DNA of 64,000 nt from Scleromitrula shiraiana. Its lineage: Eukaryota > Ascomycota > Leotiomycetes > Helotiales > Sclerotiniaceae. Position 1 is the first letter of the stretch, and each line of letters begins with the position of its first letter. Positions 59,121-64,000 of the stretch are shown here, piece by piece. The notes beneath the pieces were generated by a model, which searched no databases, was not told the origin of the DNA, and saw nothing but the letters and a program-made list of their open reading frames with translations. The stretch covers positions 1,364,001 through 1,428,000 of the forward strand of contig JABELC010000009.1 of the NCBI GenBank assembly GCA_028455995.1. The letters run 5' to 3'. The position numbers and the translations under genes are program-made.

Positions 59121-61051
59121 TTAGTGACCATTGGTCGCTCCGTTGGTTAAGCTCTCAGCACCGTTTATTGTGGTGCCGTTAGTGCCGTTAACTTCATCAA
59201 CCTGAGAAGCGGCATCGAATGGCTTGTCGAGGTCTGGTACAGAAAGTCCATCAAATAAGGGGAAGAGACCATGTGACTTGTGGAAATCATTGTGAACTAG
59301 AAGAAGTTGGGGTTAGTGATCTCTTTAGAAACTGATTAATAAATTAACATACCGATATTGACCAAGTACCATGAGCCCATTATGGATTCTATCAATTGGC
59401 GACTTGGACTAAGTGCCGAATGGCAATGAGCCCAGTCCATTCCTAAGCGGAATGCTTCATCTTTCCATGCCAAAAAGCTGATGGTCTCAACAATAGTAGG
59501 TTGTACAATTTCTTTACCTGGGAAAACTCCCCAGGTGACGGCGTTAGGTCCGTCACTTTGTGCGTTTGATTTCAATTCGCCAGCTTTGTTGACGGCGTAG
59601 AATGTCAACTCGGGGTCACTTTGAATGCGATTAATCAACTCTCCCAATGTATCTGGGGAGACCAAGAGTTCCAAGTAGGCTTTCTGGTACACATATCCGT
59701 TTGTAGGACCCCATCCATAAACTGGGTCTGAAGATTTGACACCATCAACAGCAGGTTGGGAATTGATAGTCAAAAACCCACGTCGATTCAAAGCGATAAG
59801 ATCAGCTTTGATGATATCGGCTTCGCTCGTGATGGGCGCCTCACTCCAAGGAAGACTTTCTATGTTGCTCTCAAGATAGTTCACAAAGATATCTGCGATA
59901 TCACGAATTGAAGCGGGCTCTCCCCAGAGCTTTCGGTTTTGCTCATTGGTACCTTTCAATCCAATTCCATAAGCATCCAGCTCTCCAAAAGCAGGAGATC
60001 TCGAATCTCCCCATCTGCCGTTAGGGAATTCATCCCAATCTTGAGTACGAGCTACGTAAGACTTGTTTCGATTCTTCCAGAAAATTGGGCGGACATCTTC
60101 TTCTCTACGTCCAAGACCAAGAGATTGTCTCCATGGAAGTGCTTGCTTCAGAGGACGCTTCGAAGAAGGTGTCAAGCCAAGTTCCTCAAGCACCATGCGA
60201 GTGGCTTGCGCCAAGTTCATTGTGTAAAAATGCAAGTGATTCACGCCTGCTTCCAGAATTCGCCGACACATCTCTGCAACCAGATCTTTCCCGATATTTC
60301 GCACAGCAGAATCGTCGTTCTTTACCTCCTCCAAAGCTGCACTCCACTTAGGTGGAACCTTACAGCCCATGTGATTGCATCTTCGAAGAAAGCTTGCATA
60401 TGTGTTGATGGGCATGATTCCTGGAATAACTGGAATGTTGACGCCTTTAGCTTTGATCTTGCCTAGCCATTCGATGAAGTTGTCGACGTCGTAGAACATT
60501 TGAGTGACAATGAAAGTAGCTCCAGCATCCACCTTTTCCTTCAAGTGATCCAGCAGTAATTCTTCATCATCCTGATCATCACAACCTTCTGGGTATCCAG
60601 CAACTCCTATATCAAAATGGTTTCCGTATGTTTCGCGGATGTAGCGTACAAGATCCTTGGCATATTGAAATCCTTCGTCGGTTGCCACCCATTTTTCCTT
60701 TTCTCTTGGTGGATCTCCTCGAAGGGCGAGAATATTCGTGCATCCAGCTTTATAAGCATTTTTGAGGGCCTCATCGATTTTCTCTTTTCCCATATCCGTA
60801 CAAGTCAAATGCATGCAAGTTTCCAACCCATATTGCGATTGAGCTACGCCTACCATCTCACACGTCAGTTGTGCAAGACGACCGCCTGCACCCCATGTAA
60901 TATCGATAAAGCTAGGCCCAAGTCCATGCATACGGTCCATTCGATCGTAGAGATTTTGTACGCCTTGTGCGGTTTTCGGTGGGAAGAATTCGAAGGAAAA
61001 ACTTGGAGTGCCCGCCCGCTCGGCTTCTGATAACATATCTTTGATGTGCAT
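59121..61051 (-). CDS. MTHFR: methylenetetrahydrofolate reductase, 624 aa
   Basis: Two exons on the minus strand: 61051-59353 and 59296-59121, with a 56-nt intron. Reduces 5,10-methylene-THF to 5-methyl-THF (EC 1.5.1.20), committing one-carbon units to methionine synthesis in the cytosol. The N-terminal TIM-barrel catalytic domain (about 1-300) has FSFEFFPPKTAQGVQNL with the catalytic Glu, DITWGAGG, ETCMHLTCTD, ILALRGDPPR, FDIGVAGYPEG and TQMFYDVDNF. These are FAD- and folate-binding segments. The C-terminal half is the eukaryotic regulatory domain (WDEFPNGRWGDSRSPAFGEL, YGWGPTNGYVYQKAYLE, NAVTWGVFPGKEI). In animals and yeast it binds S-adenosylmethionine for feedback inhibition. Exon 2 encodes HNDFHKSHGLFPLF and a short Asn/Gly/Thr-rich tail. 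Yeast has two such genes (MET12, MET13), and I do not assign which. Confidence 0.97.
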
Positions 61052-62387
61052 CTTGAAGATTTAGGATCTGCCAGAAACAAAATCACAAAGCGAGTCCTGT
61101 CTAAAACCAGATATGTTAGCAAGAATGCCAATGAAACCGCTGAAGGTATTGATTGTATGTGGTCAAGCGGTGAGAAATTGGAGATATTTAGAATGGTTGT
61201 CAGATCTGATTTTATCAATCCCGCAACAATCTTTTGCTGATTGTTTAACCAAGTCTAACCACGCAGTCATATCATACAAACAGTCAGAATATCGCAGGGG
61301 GTAAGACTCAATTACCTTTGTTGCTTGTTCAACTGTCAAGTACAGTATATCCCAATTTTCTGAAGATGAAATTGAAAGAAAAAGATAGAGGACTAGCCGA
61401 AATATCTTTTGCGAGCCCAACGATCTACTACTTCCCGCTGCATATACTATATTACTCTGTGGTATGATGCACTAGAAAATTGCAATTATGAAAATCAAAT
61501 GTAAAAATAATTAGAACATTTGAAGTTGTACTGGATGTCAATGGATGATGACTGATACAAAGACAAATAATTTTTTCGGAGATCTTGAGTCCGATCAACG
61601 AGGAAATTTCCCAAACAATTCCCTCCACAAATATGAAAAAGTGGAGTTCGCGGTACTGGACCGGACCATGTAACTTCATGGCTACTTTCGTATGTGATGG
61701 CACGCACCATTGCTAGACGACCATATATAAGATCTTACTATTATGGATGCATTACATTTTAGTTCTACCCTCTCTACGGTAGTTCTATCTAATACATATA
61801 TATATATCTATCTAATGGAAGTAGATGTTCTCTAGTATTTTATTTTTCTAGACAGTCTCTTTTACCTCCGCATTTCTTATACTTCGAGCTAGATCAAGAA
61901 TCATATCCTACTATACCTACTACTATGGTAGTATCGACAGGGGCTTTAATTTACCCCTCAATCGCGGGACATCGCCAAGATGGAACCACCCTTAATTGAT
62001 ATCTACCTATCTATTCCATGGCTATCTAGGTACCGAGTAATAAGGTAGGTATCTATCTCTACAATACTTGTGATAAATAGATTTTCCAAATATCATATTG
62101 AAGTTCGTGTTCGTGTTCCATAAGTTCATACGTATTGAACAAAGAACAAGATGAATTCGATAGATTATTTTTAGAATGAATCCTTATGAAAACGAACAAT
62201 ACATCTGGGATCATTTACATTTTTAGTATCAATCAAAAAAGTATGTTCTACATATGTAATCTTTCTTAGCTACCAACCCAACGCCTACCTGCCTTCCCTT
62301 GGATATCAATCATCATCACCCATAACAAATCACCCCCCCCGCCACACACATCTACATCCTGCACAACCCCCAATCTAGACAACAAGA
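61052..62387. promoter_or_regulatory. MTHFR promoter and GCP2 3' region
   Basis: 1.3 kb between the MTHFR start and the 3' end of the next minus-strand gene. AT-rich, no gene seen. Open frames near 61163-61420 and 61452-61710 lack motifs. Confidence 0.5.
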
Positions 62388-64000
62388 TTATTGTTGTCCT
62401 GCACCATCATCATCTGTTCGCAACCCATTAAACTGTGTTCCCTGATTTGCCGTACTTAATCTGGCACACAATCCCAACAGAACCACCGTTTCCGTCGCTG
62501 CGTAGTGGTTGAGAGCATCCAGTAAGATCTGTAGATGTTTACCAAAATTGAACTCATACTTCGTAATAATGTCATACATCTTCTCAAGTCGTGCCTCATC
62601 AAATATGCCATCTGTTGGTGGATTTGCACTGTTGGGATCCGAATTTCTGGCACTCTTTTCTCGTTGATACCGAATCCATTGCTGGGCATTCATGGAACTG
62701 GGTTTTTCTGTGCCTAATAGATCTGTATCGATTTTCTCAAGCTCTCTCGAGAGATATGAAGTATACGCCGCAAACAATGTACATGTTGACATAAGCTTGG
62801 AATGAATCTAGAGCACATTATTAGTCAAGAAAAAAACACAACATTGAATAATTGAGGGCCGTACTCGTAATAGTCTGCTGTTCGTAAGCATGCATTCCTT
62901 CATGCATGTATCAAGAAAATCAACATGGTCTTGCATAAGCTCATCAACGGTTCTCACGGCTGCAGTCTTCCCATTTTTGTCGTCCTCCTTCGCATTTAAT
63001 CTAGCTATCAAACCTTGCCAATTAGGTTCAATGACTTCAGATGTGCAAAAGTAAAGAAGTTGCTGTACAAAGACCAGCATACGAGCTCGTAACGTGAAAA
63101 CCCTTCGTTTCCACATTTCCAAATTCCGATTGGAGCTTTTGTGTGACCAGGTAGCAGCCCTGTTGTGTGTTTGCCAACAACCCACAAGTTGTTGTTCAAG
63201 ATAACGAAGCGAAAGAAGGTATCGGAAAAGTGCTTGGTATCTCCAAACCGTTTTACGACTGATAACAAGAGATACAGGGAATGGAACAGAATAGTCGAGC
63301 TGTAGAGAAGTAAATCCTGTAGCCTTATTATCGTTCTCAGTGACTGGTTGGGCAGGAGTTTGAAATGATTCTCCCTGTTCAATGCCGGATATATTAACAA
63401 CCCTCGTCAACATGTTCGTCAAACTAATATCGTTCATCTCAACCTTAATATCTTCCTTGAAAGGATCTTGGGCAGCAACACTTCCTGGTTGACGAAGTAC
63501 AAGATCCAACAAAGATTGTAACTTGCTTGTATTGACAATCTCAACCTTTTTGCGTAACTCCGAGTTTCCAAGCTCAAGAAAATAGGAAAAGAAGTCAGAG
63601 CGATCCAAAAAGAAATAATGCTTCAACGACCTTAAGCGGGCTGGTAGAGAGTGTGCAGTAAGTAATAAATTGAGGAGAGATTCATTGGCATGCGCATAGG
63701 CGTTATTGACGTTTTCCAAGAATCGATTGTCATCAAATGATTTGGGAACATCCTTTACCTCTTTACTCACATCAACTCCTCCACACTCTCGAACGACGTT
63801 AAGATATTTGCCTGCCAATAATACTTTATCCTTCACGCCCTCTAATTGAGGGGGTACGTCGGTATCACGGATTGTATATCGTCTCTCCCAGTACTCATCG
63901 GTATAATCTTCCTCCAATCTCTCCCTTCTAATGCTCTTTTGTTCTCGTACCAGAAACTCTGAATGAGGGTCCTTGATACTACCATGATGTAACCATTCGT
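62388..64000 (-). CDS. SPC97: gamma-tubulin complex component 2 (Spc97/Alp4-like), C-terminal part
   Basis: Incomplete: the gene runs off the window end, and the frame is still open at 64000. The visible part has two exons (64000-62865 and 62807-62388, intron 57 nt), about 517 residues. GCP2 with GCP3 and gamma-tubulin forms the small complex that nucleates microtubules at spindle pole bodies. Visible GCP-family segments: EWLHHGSIKDPHSEFLVREQ, DEYWERRYTIRDTDVPPQL, VLLAGKYLNVVRECGGVDV, HYFFLDRSDFFSYFLELGNS, LQLDYSVPFPVSLVISRKT, YQALFRYLLSLRYLEQQLVG, MLVFVQQLLYFCTSEVIEPN and VDELMQDHVDFLDTCMKECM. These match the GCP C-terminal gamma-tubulin-binding domain with GCP2-type residues. The final exon encodes a variable Asp/Gln-rich end. 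Confidence 0.93.

Noticed and set aside
1..64000. CRISPR arrays, bacterial operons, prophage or insertion sequences
   Set aside because: The DNA is nuclear fungal. No regularly spaced repeats, transposase motifs or reverse transcriptase motifs were found.

Overview
The window is nuclear DNA of a filamentous ascomycete. The evidence is short introns (about 47-240 nt) with GTATGT/GTAAGT/GTGAGT donors and CTAAC-type branch sites, AT-rich intergenic DNA, an intron-containing nuclear tRNA gene, and the gene content: Zn2Cys6 factor, cutinase, rhodopsin-domain membrane protein, URA5, eEF2, CSF1. The gene style and a plant-cuticle cutinase suggest a Leotiomycete, possibly Sclerotiniaceae (Botrytis/Sclerotinia type). 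That last placement is an inference I could not test. Exon structures below were rebuilt by hand from splice sites, reading phase and family motifs.

Layout. 1.2-9.4 kb: PH-domain protein, secreted cutinase, tRNA-Ile(AAU) with intron. 9.4-19.2 kb: a housekeeping block with NOG1 GTPase (-), URA5 (+), a GNAT acetyltransferase with an apparent one-base frameshift (-), DDI1 (+) whose start codon is split by an intron, and RRP8 (-). 20.4-24.0 kb: a seven-exon Zn2Cys6 transcription factor. 24.0-30.8 kb: an AT-rich, gene-poor, accessory-looking block with unrecognised coding scraps, a perfect 32-bp palindrome and a ten-exon LaeA/UMTA-like methyltransferase that has a 10-nt microexon and a GC-AG intron. 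30.9-33.2 kb: TMEM184/OST-alpha-like (DUF300) membrane protein (-). It is divergent from CSF1 (33.9-43.7 kb), a 3253-residue bridge-like lipid-transfer protein with a 9.7-kb exon. 44.5-47.4 kb: eEF2. 49.9-55.3 kb: rhodopsin-domain membrane protein (-), a nitroalkane-oxidase-like acyl-CoA dehydrogenase family flavoprotein (+) and a short-chain dehydrogenase (+). 57.3-58.8 kb: a medium-chain dehydrogenase pseudogene with several lesions. 59.1-61.1 kb: methylenetetrahydrofolate reductase (-). 62.4 kb to the window end: 3' part of a gamma-tubulin complex component 2 gene (-).

Most genes are unlinked housekeeping functions: ribosome biogenesis (NOG1, RRP8), translation (eEF2), pyrimidine and one-carbon metabolism (URA5, MTHFR), proteasome shuttling (DDI1), lipid transfer (CSF1) and microtubule nucleation (GCP2). 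I see no multi-gene novel system. The most interesting items are the unusual exon structures (split ATG, 8-, 10- and 18-nt exons, a GC-AG intron), the two damaged enzyme genes, the nitroalkane-oxidase-like flavoprotein, and the AT-rich accessory block around the methyltransferase.
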